DNA from: Carpediemonas membranifera
Taxonomy: Eukaryota; Fornicata
Assembly (NCBI GenBank): GCA_019828565.1
Contig: JAHDYR010000005.1
Span: forward strand, 744,001 to 808,000
Length of the DNA: 64,000 bases
Direction of reading: 5' to 3'
The notes below the pieces were generated by a model that ran no database searches, was not told the DNA's origin, and saw nothing but the letters and a program-made list of their open reading frames with translations. The translations under genes were made by a program, and so were the position numbers. Of this stretch, positions 1-9,780 are shown in pieces; position 1 is the stretch's first letter; the number at the start of each line of letters is the position of its first letter.

Positions 1-933
1 AAAACTAAGGACTTGGAAGTAAGGCAGGGCCCCCAGGGCGAATGGTACCAGGAAAGACCCATCCTAGAATTACAGCAACTAATAATATGGGGCTCGGAGG
101 ACATTTGGGAAGGCCTCACGGCAGGACTACGGGAACTGGCAAAGGTTTACAACAGCTTCAAGGTGGAATAGAAGCATGTCATGAACCCCTGACTCCAGGA
201 CCGGGAAGGGATGGACAAGGAATCAGCCATGGACCACCCTCGCTGGGTGCTAAGCTCCTGGGATCAGTGAGGAAAGGCCCCACGTATCCCGGTAGCCAGG
301 AACCAAAGCAAGGGAAGGAACGACTGCAAGGAAAGAACAGGAAGGACAGACCAGAAATAAGAAAGAAAGGACATGCAACAAGGACAGAGCAAGGATAAGG
401 TCAAGGAAATCCATATTCATATGGTTGCACCACTCGTTGGGACCCCAAGGAAACTGCAGGGACTGGCCACGGGGGTCGGAGGGGCACAGGTGCCCCTGCC
501 GCCCTGTTAACGACATGGGAAACCAAGGGACATGTAGTGCAAGCGAAATGTTGTAAGGGGTAACAGGGACAACCAGGCCTAGTGCCTGGGGCTGCCGCTG
601 ACCCACGCCACCTAACCGGGGTAGACAGCATGGACTTAGTCACTTTCCCCGCCTTCGGGTAGGCTTCTTAACAGAGTCGAGGGGGCATGGAATTGGGGAA
701 CCGGACAGACGAGAGGGTGCCGTGGCTGAACGGCTCTACAAGGACTGCAGGGAAGCAAGGAGTGTCATAGTCAAGGTTCTGCAGGACGATCCTGCCTGTC
801 AATGCCCCGAGGACAGACCCCCAGGCTCCCCGGATAGTTGCCGGACTTTCAGGGAGACAGGAAAGCATATTTGCACGGAGATGGCCGCAGGGCCTCTGGG
901 GCGATTGGAATCGGCTTTCCGCGGAGACAGTAG
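1..933. other. unrecognised sequence left of the chromodomain fragment
   Basis: No intact gene is recognised. Frame 1 on the + strand is open from the window edge to a stop at 169-171 and reads like protein, with segments such as ILELQQLIIWGSEDIWEGL, so it may be the tail of a reading frame that begins left of the window. Beyond it all frames carry frequent stops. The stretch leads in the same orientation into the chromodomain at about 1060, so decayed remains of the retroelement that carried the chromodomain is the most economical reading. No gag, protease or polymerase motif is visible, and that origin is inference. Confidence 0.4.
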
Positions 934-1186
934 CACCGAAAGCCCAAGGCAAACGCTGCTGACCAGTTTGCCACGGGAAATAGGCAGTACCCCGGGGCAC
1001 TCAGCTCCAAGACAACGGGAAACAAGCTCAGTCCGGAGTCAGAATCCAAGCACCATAAATTTCTTTCTTCTTTTCTGTATCTGGTTGAGGAGATACTCGA
1101 CCAGACCAAGGAGAAAGCTGTCTCAAAGCGCAGTTTCTTGGTCAGATGGACCAATTATGAGCCTGAAGAGGACTCCTGGGAACCCT
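934..1186 (+). pseudogene. chromodomain fragment, 5' part (oldest layer of the nest)
   Basis: Frame 1 is open from about 934, and from about 1063 it encodes a recognisable chromodomain: YLVEEILDQT, then FLVRWTNYEPEEDSWEP. This is the methyl-lysine-reader fold found at the C-terminus of chromovirus integrases and in chromatin proteins. The frame is interrupted after the WEP motif by the LTR of element A at 1187. It resumes in frame at 12774, after removal of element A and one copy of the target duplication, and continues with the C-terminal helix of the domain. Read through the LTR instead, it stops at 1222-1224. It is probably the end of an older chromovirus, but no polymerase is visible upstream, so a host chromodomain gene is not excluded. 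Confidence 0.72.
1183..1186. repeat. target-site duplication of element A, left copy
   Basis: The bases ccct directly precede the LTR at 1187. The same four bases follow the other LTR at 12770-12773. A 4-bp duplication is typical of many Ty3/gypsy integrations, and here it lies within the Pro and Tyr codons of the interrupted chromodomain. Confidence 0.8.
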
Positions 1187-1239
1187 TGTGGCGTAAACGA
1201 CGGGTATTCGAGAATTCGTTTTAATCAGGTGATGCGTCA
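1187..1239 (-). repeat. 3' LTR of element A (53 bp)
   Basis: This is a 53-bp copy identical to 12717-12769, beginning tgtggcg and ending gcgtca on the + strand. On the element's own strand it starts TGACGC and ends GCCACA, the usual TG...CA LTR termini. The pol stop codon (1221-1223 on the - strand) lies inside it, so the last codons of the polyprotein are encoded by the LTR. This is shorter than most described LTRs. Confidence 0.82.
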
Positions 1240-4200
1240 CTGCCCTCCCTGAGCAGCTCGGGGTGAGCGGCTAAGAACTTCTTGGCGGCGGGAGTGTGGC
1301 GGACGGCGTCGATGGGCTCCCAGGACAGCTCGGAGCTACCGAGCCACTTGACGCGCAGGAAGCCGGGCTTGGACTTGACGATCCGTTCAACGTACCATTC
1401 CTCTTGGTCTGTAGCGGCGAAGTAGGCGAGCTCGCCCTCAGAGAGGTCGGACTTGAGCGGAATGAGGTGGGACAGGTGGACTGTGCGTCGCGGTTCGTTG
1501 GCGAGGAGCGGTACGACGACTGCCGTGAACGGGTTGACCTCAATGACCTTGAACGGTCCGGTGTGGCCGTGGAGCTTGCTTTCAGCGTGGTTCTTGCGCA
1601 AGACGTAATCACCGGGCTTGACTGGAACCGACTGCGTCTCTGCCCTCCCCTCACGAGTCTTGGACTGGCGTTTGTGAGCCTTGCGGCAGAGCTTGGCCAG
1701 GAGCGCGTCCATGACGGTGAGGTATTCGGCGACAGAGGTAAGCGGGGTCTCGTCCTCGGCGTTGTTGTCTGGCTGGGGTATCTGCCGGTCGGCAGCGTGT
1801 GTGCCGTAGAGTAGCTCGAACGGGGTGAACCCCGTCGCGCTGTGAACCGTGCTGTTGATTATCCACGCGACATATGGCAGTAGGGTCGTGGACCATGCGT
1901 CGAAGGAGTTAAATGCCAGCGCTAGGGTACGTAGGTGGCGCTTGATTTCGCGATTGACGCGTTCGACGTGACCGTTCGACTGCGGATGGAAAGGCGTGGT
2001 CCGGTGGTGTGTGACCGATAAGCGCTCGGTTAGAGCGGTGATGATACGGTTGGCGTATTCCGGGCCTCCGTCTGTGTGCAGGATGGCCGGGATGCCGTGG
2101 CGGCAGATAGACGCCCAGATAGCGGCGGCAGCCGCGTCTGCATTGTTCGAGGGGCTGGCACGAGCTCAGTAAAGTGCGTGAATGTGTCAGTAATCACGAC
2201 GACATACCGGTTGCCGGCCGAGTCCTCTGAGATGGGGCCGAGCGTGTCGACGGCTACGCGTTCGAATGGTGTGCTGCTCGGGGTCGCGCCCATCTTCAGC
2301 TTGATGAAGTTCGCCAGACGGGTCTTCTGACAGATCAAACAGGCGTTGATCAGGTCGGATACGGTGTGTTCGAGCTGTGGCCAGTCGTAACCCAAGTCAC
2401 GCACGGCCTGATCGGTCTTCTTGACGCCCAAGTGCAGCCGGTGGGCCTCGGCTAGGACGTCGCGACGCGCGTCGGCGGGTACGAATGTGCGACCGTGATA
2501 CTTGACGACACCGATGACGATGGTGTGCTTGGAGGGTCTCTCGTCAGCGTGCTCCTTCTGAGAGGCGAGCACTCTCGACTCTAGCGTGTTAGCCGTGACC
2601 TCGGCGATCTCTGCGGGGCGGGTCTGGAAAGGGAAACGGCTTAAGAAGTCGGCCGTGACGTTGGACTCGCCCGGGACGTGGTGGATCTTGAGTCTGAACT
2701 CCAAGAACGACAGTAGCCATCGGCGATGCTTCCGATTGTGAGCGGCCATGCGGTGGAGTGCCATCAGATTCTTATGGTCGGTGAACACGGTCAGATCGGG
2801 GTGGCCCAGGAAGAGAGAGTACATGTCAGGACGTGTCAGACAGTATATCAGAGCATACATCTCCTGGTCGTAGGTGCTCCATCTTTGTTGAACGTCCGAG
2901 AACGCCTTGGAGAAGTAGGCGACGACTCTCCAGTCTGTGGGCGTTTGCTGTTGTAGCAGTATGCCGCCTAGGCCGAGGAGACTAGCGTCCGTCTCGAGGC
3001 GCCAGGGTTTGGAGAGGTCTGGTATGGCGAGTGACTCCTCAGAGGCGAGCTGTGTCAGAACAGCCGCGATAGCCTCTTGGTGTGCTGAAGTCCACACGAC
3101 CTTGGCGTCCTTGCGGAGGAGGCCATTGATGGGCGCTAGGATGCGCTGGCAGTCAGGGATAAAATCTGCCACGTAGTTGATGTGGCCGAGGATCTGACGT
3201 ACCTCGTGCGTGGTCGTCGGGCGTGGGAGGCTCTTGATCGTGTCAATGCGTGAGGGCTGAGGGCGACGACCGTGTTCGGAGACGATCTCGCCGAGACAGT
3301 CGAGAGTCTGGCCAAAATGACACTTCTCGGCGCGCAGCCTGATGTTCTTGTCACTGAGTAGAGCGAGCGTGCGCTGGGTGCGCATGACGAGTACCTCGGG
3401 CGATGGCGCGCCAGCAAAGATGTCGTCTATGTAGTTCCTGACGCCCTCTGAGTATACCGGGCGCAGGACGTTGGCGATGGCCCGCTGGAATTGTGCGGGG
3501 AGGTTCTTTAGGCCAAACGGGGCGACCATATATTCGAAAAACTCGCCCGGGACCCGCACCGCGGACAGGTAACGGTGGGCATCCTTCAATGGCATCTGGT
3601 GAAACCCTTGGCGAAGGTCTAGACCGAAGAAGTACTTGCTGCCGACGAGGTCCTTGATGAGCGTGCGGGTATCTGTCGTGGGGAAAGCGTCAGTCACAGT
3701 TGCCTCGTTGAGGGCCCTGTAGTCTGCGCAAAGTCGTAGTGGGCGGCGTCCGTCCGCGTCGGGCTTCTTCTGGACAATCACAGCCGGGCTAGAGACTGGG
3801 CCGTGTGCGTCGCGGATGAGCTGGGCTTCGTACATTTCATGGAGCTGTCGCTTGATCTCGGGAAGCCAGTCGGCGCGGATGCCGCGTGGGTTGGCTTGTG
3901 GCAGAATGGCGTCCGGCTTCAGGTCAATGGTGGCTTCCGCGATGTCGGCGCCGCCGAGAGGCAGCTTGGGGTCGAAGACGTCGGCGTTGGCCTGGAGCAC
4001 AGCGAGTAGCTCGTCGTGTAGAGGGAACGAGGGGTCAATGTCGAAGGTTGGCGTGGCGAAGGACGAGACGTCGTCCGGCAGGTCGTCAGTCTCCGAGTCA
4101 ACCTCGTCGATGTATTGATTCTGGGCCGGTGTGACATCGTCGGCGGGGTCCTCCGCTGACGGTGGTAGCTGAATGTTGATGCCCGTGTCCGACATGAGGC

Positions 4201-5272
4201 CTAGGTGCCGGAGGAGGTCTGCCCCGAACAGGAACTTGTGGGCCTCCCCGGAGATGACTGGTACGGTCCACGTCAGCTCGACAGCGTTTGGTACGATGCC
4301 GTCGATAACGAGCTCGGCTATGACGGCGGTGGTGTCCTCGCAAGGTCGCTGGTCGGCCATCTTCAGCGTGTAAGCATGATTTGTGATCATTACCGGGCCG
4401 GCCTCCTTCAGCGTGGCGAACGTGGCCTCCGAGATACAGGTCTTGGCGGCTGCCGGGTCGAGCTTCGCCCGCAGTCTCGTGCCGTTGACGAGGATGTCGT
4501 GGTAGATCGGCTTACCGATGTTTTCGCGCTGCGCTGACGTGTCGACTTCGTCGATTGACTCATCGGTGTCGGACTCGGCGTCTATGTCGACCTCGTTGAT
4601 GGATTGACTGAGGCGCTCGAGCCGGTTCGTCTCCTTGTTTCGCGTCCAGCCTGCCGCTGGGTTAGGGGCTCTCGCGTTGCGTTTGGGCGCTTGGGTGGTC
4701 GTTGTTGCAGGTCGGTCAGGGTTGTTGTGGTGGCCAGGGGCCTTCTTGGGCTTGGCACCCACAACAGCTGGTTGAATAGGACGCGATGGTTGGGGGGCGG
4801 CACTGCGCTGTGTCTTCAGATGAGGGCACGCCTGAGTGACGTGGGACGAGTTGTATCCGTGGTAGTCGCAGAAGTGGCGGAAGGTGGGGTTGATGTAGTA
4901 GTTCGCCTTGTCTTTCAGCTGGACATACGGGTCTGGGCCGCTGATCTTGCGGGCTATGGGTTTGCGTGTGCGGGATCCGCCTGTCGCTTGCTCACCGTGG
5001 GGTTGCGGGGGCTGGCCGGTGCGGAATGCTCTCCAAGGAACGACGATGTAACCGTCGTGGTCCTCTTTGAGGTCCCTAAGGTTATCAAGGACGTCATCGA
5101 TGTCCTCTGCATCATCTATGATGTAGGAGTCGAAATAGTCCTTTGCTTCGGCGGAGAATCCCTTAAGTGCAAGCTCTCTGACTCTTGCGGCGAGAACCTT
5201 CCAAGGAATGGCTTGCAGTGCAGGAGCAGAAGCATCAGTGTTCACGAGATCGATGAACTCGCGCAAAGCGGC
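1221..5272 (-). pseudogene. element A pol: zinc knuckle, protease-like, RT, RNase H, integrase, chromodomain
   Basis: Going from high to low coordinates, the frame shows a knuckle-like cluster with Cys141, Cys155 and nearby His (about 4870-4826), then a protease-like region near 4459. There the expected DTG/DSG triad is replaced by Asp-Pro-Ala. Reverse transcriptase follows with YIDD at about 3433-3422 and a LRLCADYRALN segment. RNase H shows LETDASLLGLGG and FTDHKNL. Integrase shows an HHCC region and the catalytic D, D and E segments VDTLGP, HTDGGPEY and HPQSNGHVERVN. The C-terminus is a chromodomain (FLRVKWLGSSELSWEP). The first Asp and the other two catalytic residues are in different frames: the shift lies at the gggg run 2151-2154, where one extra base would restore the frame. 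Otherwise it is open to the stop at 1221-1223. Residue numbers count from a non-ATG start at 5290. Confidence 0.87.
5262..5272. repeat. 11-bp element A sequence left of the first element B LTR
   Basis: The bases cgcaaagcggc belong to the element A gag/pol frame immediately left of element B and end in the duplicated cggc (5269-5272). The same 11 bases reappear directly before each later element B LTR, at 7429-7439, 9597-9607 and 11766-11776. They are host sequence that has been copied into the tandem array. Confidence 0.75.
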
Positions 5273-5417
5273 TGTCATGGCTGATGCCACTCTAGGCTCG
5301 ATCAGTATTTATTTTTAGCCGATACGATACGGTCCCGGCTGGCCCGCGGCACCGTATCGCAATCTATTAAATACTTCCTCACCAGGTTTTGCTAGCACGC
5401 CCCAAAGGCACGGCACA
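5273..5417 (+). repeat. element B LTR copy 1
   Basis: The 145-bp LTR begins TGTCATGG and ends GGCACGGCACA, so its ends form the short inverted repeat TGT...ACA. It contains a TATA-like stretch (tctattaaatactt) about 60 bp before its end, which could be the promoter for the gag start 28 bp beyond the LTR. It abuts the left cggc target duplication. Confidence 0.85.
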
Positions 5418-5445
5418 GTTTTAAAACTAGTCCACAACAACCACC

Positions 5446-7428
5446 ATGTTCAGCAATATCAGCACCAGCAATTTCCCTAAGCTCCGCGAGCTCACCCGCT
5501 CCGGGGTGAAAGCCTATCGCCAAGAAGTTGACAGACTGAAAGTCTTCTTCCCCAATGCGAACTACCGAGTCTTCCTTGATGAGACGTATATTGACGCCGT
5601 TGAGAGACAGACTGACGCAAAAATCCAAGACCTCTCTGATGACCAGGTCTCCGAAGCCCTCGACGCTCTTGTTGCCCCGCAACGCCGACGAGTGGGTCAG
5701 AGAACTCCAGCACACTCGCTGCACCATGCCCACGCTCGCTCCGCCCAAAGTCACTCGTCGAGGCACCGTCCGTTTATTTGCCACGCAATTCCGCGCCGTC
5801 TACGCCTCCCGCACTGAGGTAGATTTCCCCGATGAGGAACAACCGGAGGAGGACGACACCGATGACGATGACGACGAGAAGGTCGACAAGCCTGAGAAGA
5901 AGGCCGCCAAGATCTTCATCAACAACCTGCGCCCGTACCCCCTACAACGCGCCGTACGCCTGAAGACCGAATTAGCGGTCGCCACCACCCTCTCGCTCGA
6001 AGACACCATCACTTTCGCGTTCGAGGCCGCCGATGAAGAAGAAAGAAAGAAATTTACATTTGCCTGGTGTCAGGCCCCGGACTGAGCTTGCTTTCCCATT
6101 ATCCTGGAGCTGAGTGCTCCGGGGCCCGCCGATGAAGAAGACGAGCTTGCCCAGACTGCCCTGATCAAGGGCTACGAGCTCGTTCCCATCAAGCAGAAGA
6201 AGGACGCGGACAACGACGATGAGGCCCCTTCCAAGCCTAAGAAGCCTGCTGTCAAGAAGAACACCGCACCCCCAGCCCGAGCAAACGACGTCAATCCGGG
6301 CAACCGCGCCCCTCCTGCTCCCTGTGAGAAGTGCGGTGGCAACCACTGGAATTCCGAGTGTCCGACTGCCGAGAAGCCTGCCTTCAAACCCAAGTTCACG
6401 CGTGACAACGGCCGTCTGCGCCCCAATCCTCCCCGTAAGGAGCGTGTAGAAACAGTCGACGCGCACACCCCCCAGCAGGGCCCGCTCACCCTGAACGGCC
6501 ATATAAATGGCCTGGAGTATCCGATTGTTATTGATACGGGGGCGGGAGTCACATGCGTTTCGAGTGGTTTAGCAGAGCATTTATACCAACGCACGAGCTG
6601 CGAAGTCGTCACAGGCAGAAAGACCTCCGCAGCTGTCGCAACCGGCGACTCATTCACTAGCGACAGATACCTCCGAGTTACCGTTGCCCTGCCCAGGCCC
6701 GCGGGCTACGACACTGAGATCTCGCTACTGGCCCTCATTATTCCAGGAGATGTGCCAAAGTTCCTATTAGGAACGGACGTACTCCGCAGACTTGGGATCC
6801 TCACCGAAGATTCCCTGAGCCTGTCGTTCCCATCCGATACCGCTGTTTCAGCCGACGACGATGACGATATAGCCGTCGACAACGTTGCACCCCGAGGATA
6901 TGAAGCAGTAACAGTCCCGGAGCTCAAGGAGGACATTCTGCCCCTTCTCCGAGAGCATTCACAAGTATTCGAGCCTGAGCTGCCCTCAGAAGGTTCCAAG
7001 CTCGATCCTCTCCACATCAGGCTCACGGATGACGTCCTCATACAGGCGAAGCCACGCCCTATCGCTGATCCAGCTCTCAGAGCGCAAGTACATGCTGAAA
7101 TCCAGCGCTGGCGCTCGCAAGGTATCGTTCGAGACTCCGAAGGCCCTTTCTCTGCCCCCATCGTGATCGTTAAGCACGGCCACAAGTCTGGGAAGATCCG
7201 CGTGTGCGTTGACTACACCCGAATCAATGCGTACATCCAGGATGATCATTTCCCCTCCCCGACTTACGACTGTTTGCCAGGGAGGCGGCCGGCGCTCAGT
7301 ATTTCGCCTCGTTAGACCTGCGCTCAGGTTATCACCAGATGCGAGTCCACCCTGATGATATCGCACTCACAGCAACTGTCACCCCGGACGACTACGTGGA
7401 ATTCTGCCGCGTACCCTTCGGAATCAAA
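5446..7428 (+). pseudogene. element B body 1: gag, zinc knuckle, protease, partial RT
   Basis: Gag starts at 5446 and changes frame at the cccc run near 5668-5671. The second frame then reaches a TGA at 6083-6085. The same frame continues beyond it with an acidic/basic linker and the knuckle CEKCGGNHWNSEC (CX2CX3HX4C). Next is an aspartic protease with the DTGA site at 6533-6544 and FLLGTDVLRRLGI. Reverse transcriptase begins with KIRVCVDYTRINAY and SLDLRSGYHQM and ends at PFGIK. In this copy the run at about 7145-7149 has five C and reads in frame, but the next run (about 7253-7256) has four C and shifts the frame. The broken ends and missing integrase make it non-functional. Confidence 0.82.
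6027..6141 (+). repeat. 16-bp direct repeat flanking a stop-containing 99-bp segment
   Basis: The bases ccgccgatgaagaaga occur at 6027-6042 and again at 6126-6141, exactly 99 bp apart and in the same reading frame. Between them lie the TGA at 6083-6085 and a perfect 9-bp inverted repeat (ggccccgga at 6073-6081, tccggggcc at 6118-6126) with a 36-nt loop that contains the TGA. Deleting 99 bp would fuse gag to the knuckle region in frame. The same structure is present in bodies 2 and 3. Confidence 0.7.
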
Positions 7429-7439
7429 CGCAAAGCGGC
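7429..7439. repeat. copied element A flank at array junction 1
   Basis: The bases cgcaaagcggc separate the truncated RT of body 1 from LTR copy 2. They match element A at 5262-5272, so the array junction includes target sequence and cannot come from simple LTR-LTR recombination. Confidence 0.7.
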
Positions 7440-7584
7440 TGTCATGGCTGATGCCACTCTAGGCTCGATCAGTATTTATTTTTAGCCGATACGATACGGT
7501 CCCGGCTGGCCCGCGGCACCGTATCGCAATCTATTAAATACTTCCTCACCAGGTTTTGCTAGCACGCCCCAAAGGCACGGCACA
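7440..7584 (+). repeat. element B LTR copy 2
   Basis: This 145-bp copy appears identical to LTR copy 1, with the same TGT...ACA ends. It is followed by the same 28-bp leader and gag start (7613). Confidence 0.85.
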
Positions 7585-7612
7585 GTTTTAAAACTAGTCC
7601 ACAACAACCACC

Positions 7613-9596
7613 ATGTTCAGCAATATCAGCACCAGCAATTTCCCTAAGCTCCGCGAGCTCACCCGCTCCGGGGTGAAAGCCTATCGCCAAGAAGTTGACA
7701 GACTGAAAGTCTTCTTCCCCAATGCGAACTACCGAGTCTTCCTTGATGAGACGTATATTGACGCCGTTGAGAGACAGACTGACGCAAAAATCCAAGACCT
7801 CTCTGATGACCAGGTCTCCGAAGCCCTCGACGCTCTTGTTGCCCCGCAACGCCGACGAGTGGGTCAGAGAACTCCAGCACACTCGCTGCACCATGCCCAC
7901 GCTCGCTCCGCCCAAAGTCACTCGTCGAGGCACCGTCCGTTTATTTGCCACGCAATTCCGCGCCGTCTACGCCTCCCGCACTGAGGTAGATTTCCCCGAT
8001 GAGGAACAACCGGAGGAGGACGACACCGATGACGATGACGACGAGAAGGTCGACAAGCCTGAGAAGAAGGCCGCCAAGATCTTCATCAACAACCTGCGCC
8101 CGTACCCCCCTACAACGCGCCGTACGCCTGAAGACCGAATTAGCGGTCGCCACCACCCTCTCGCTCGAAGACACCATCACTTTCGCGTTCGAGGCCGCCG
8201 ATGAAGAAGAAAGAAAGAAATTTACATTTGCCTGGTGTCAGGCCCCGGACTGAGCTTGCTTTCCCATTATCCTGGAGCTGAGTGCTCCGGGGCCCGCCGA
8301 TGAAGAAGACGAGCTTGCCCAGACTGCCCTGATCAAGGGCTACGAGCTCGTTCCCATCAAGCAGAAGAAGGACGCGGACAACGACGATGAGGCCCCTTCC
8401 AAGCCTAAGAAGCCTGCTGTCAAGAAGAACACCGCACCCCCAGCCCGAGCAAACGACGTCAATCCGGGCAACCGCGCCCCTCCTGCTCCCTGTGAGAAGT
8501 GCGGTGGCAACCACTGGAATTCCGAGTGTCCGACTGCCGAGAAGCCTGCCTTCAAACCCAAGTTCACGCGTGACAACGGCCGTCTGCGCCCCAATCCTCC
8601 CCGTAAGGAGCGTGTAGAAACAGTCGACGCGCACACCCCAGCAGGGCCCGCTCACCCTGAACGGCCATATAAATGGCCTGGAGTATCCGATTGTTATTGA
8701 TACGGGGGCGGGAGTCACATGCGTTTCGAGTGGTTTAGCAGAGCATTTATACCAACGCACGAGCTGCGAAGTCGTCACAGGCAGAAAGACCTCCGCAGCT
8801 GTCGCAACCGGCGACTCATTCACTAGCGACAGATACCTCCGAGTTACCGTTGCCCTGCCCAGGCCCGCGGGCTACGACACTGAGATCTCGCTACTGGCCC
8901 TCATTATTCCAGGAGATGTGCCAAAGTTCCTATTAGGAACGGACGTACTCCGCAGACTTGGGATCCTCACCGAAGATTCCCTGAGCCTGTCGTTCCCATC
9001 CGATACCGCTGTTTCAGCCGACGACGATGACGATATAGCCGTCGACAACGTTGCACCCCGAGGATATGAAGCAGTAACAGTCCCGGAGCTCAAGGAGGAC
9101 ATTCTGCCCCTTCTCCGAGAGCATTCACAAGTATTCGAGCCTGAGCTGCCCTCAGAAGGTTCCAAGCTCGATCCTCTCCACATCAGGCTCACGGATGACG
9201 TCCTCATACAGGCGAAGCCACGCCCTATCGCTGATCCAGCTCTCAGAGCGCAAGTACATGCTGAAATCCAGCGCTGGCGCTCGCAAGGTATCGTTCGAGA
9301 CTCCGAAGGCCCTTTCTCTGCCCCCCATCGTGATCGTTAAGCACGGCCACAAGTCTGGGAAGATCCGCGTGTGCGTTGACTACACCCGAATCAATGCGTA
9401 CATCCAGGATGATCATTTCCCCCTCCCCGACTTACGACTGTTTGCCAGGGAGGCGGCCGGCGCTCAGTATTTCGCCTCGTTAGACCTGCGCTCAGGTTAT
9501 CACCAGATGCGAGTCCACCCTGATGATATCGCACTCACAGCAACTGTCACCCCGGACGACTACGTGGAATTCTGCCGCGTACCCTTCGGAATCAAA
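7613..9596 (+). pseudogene. element B body 2: gag, zinc knuckle, protease, partial RT
   Basis: This is a near-identical copy of body 1. The differences I found are all C-run lengths: six C instead of five near 8105, four instead of six near 8635, six instead of five near 9321-9326 and five instead of four near 9420. The third makes protease-RT end early after FSAP. The last restores the RT frame through PFGIK to the LTR. Gag keeps the same internal frame change and in-frame TGA as body 1, and RNase H and integrase are missing. Confidence 0.8.
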
Positions 9597-9607
9597 CGCA
9601 AAGCGGC
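9597..9607. repeat. copied element A flank at array junction 2
   Basis: This is the same 11 bases as 5262-5272, again between truncated RT and the next LTR. It shows that the junction was made once and then amplified. Confidence 0.7.
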
Positions 9608-9752
9608 TGTCATGGCTGATGCCACTCTAGGCTCGATCAGTATTTATTTTTAGCCGATACGATACGGTCCCGGCTGGCCCGCGGCACCGTATCGCAATCT
9701 ATTAAATACTTCCTCACCAGGTTTTGCTAGCACGCCCCAAAGGCACGGCACA
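9608..9752 (+). repeat. element B LTR copy 3
   Basis: This 145-bp copy appears identical to the other three LTRs and precedes the third body. Confidence 0.85.
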
Positions 9753-9780
9753 GTTTTAAAACTAGTCCACAACAACCACC

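Noticed and set aside
42-398. 118-codon + strand frame near the left edge
   Set aside because: Its composition is Gly/Thr/Arg-rich with no motif, and it overlaps a better protein-like frame that runs in from the edge.
722-1252. 176-codon + strand frame overlapping the chromodomain fragment
   Set aside because: It reads the chromodomain region in the wrong frame; the recognised domain lies in frame 1.
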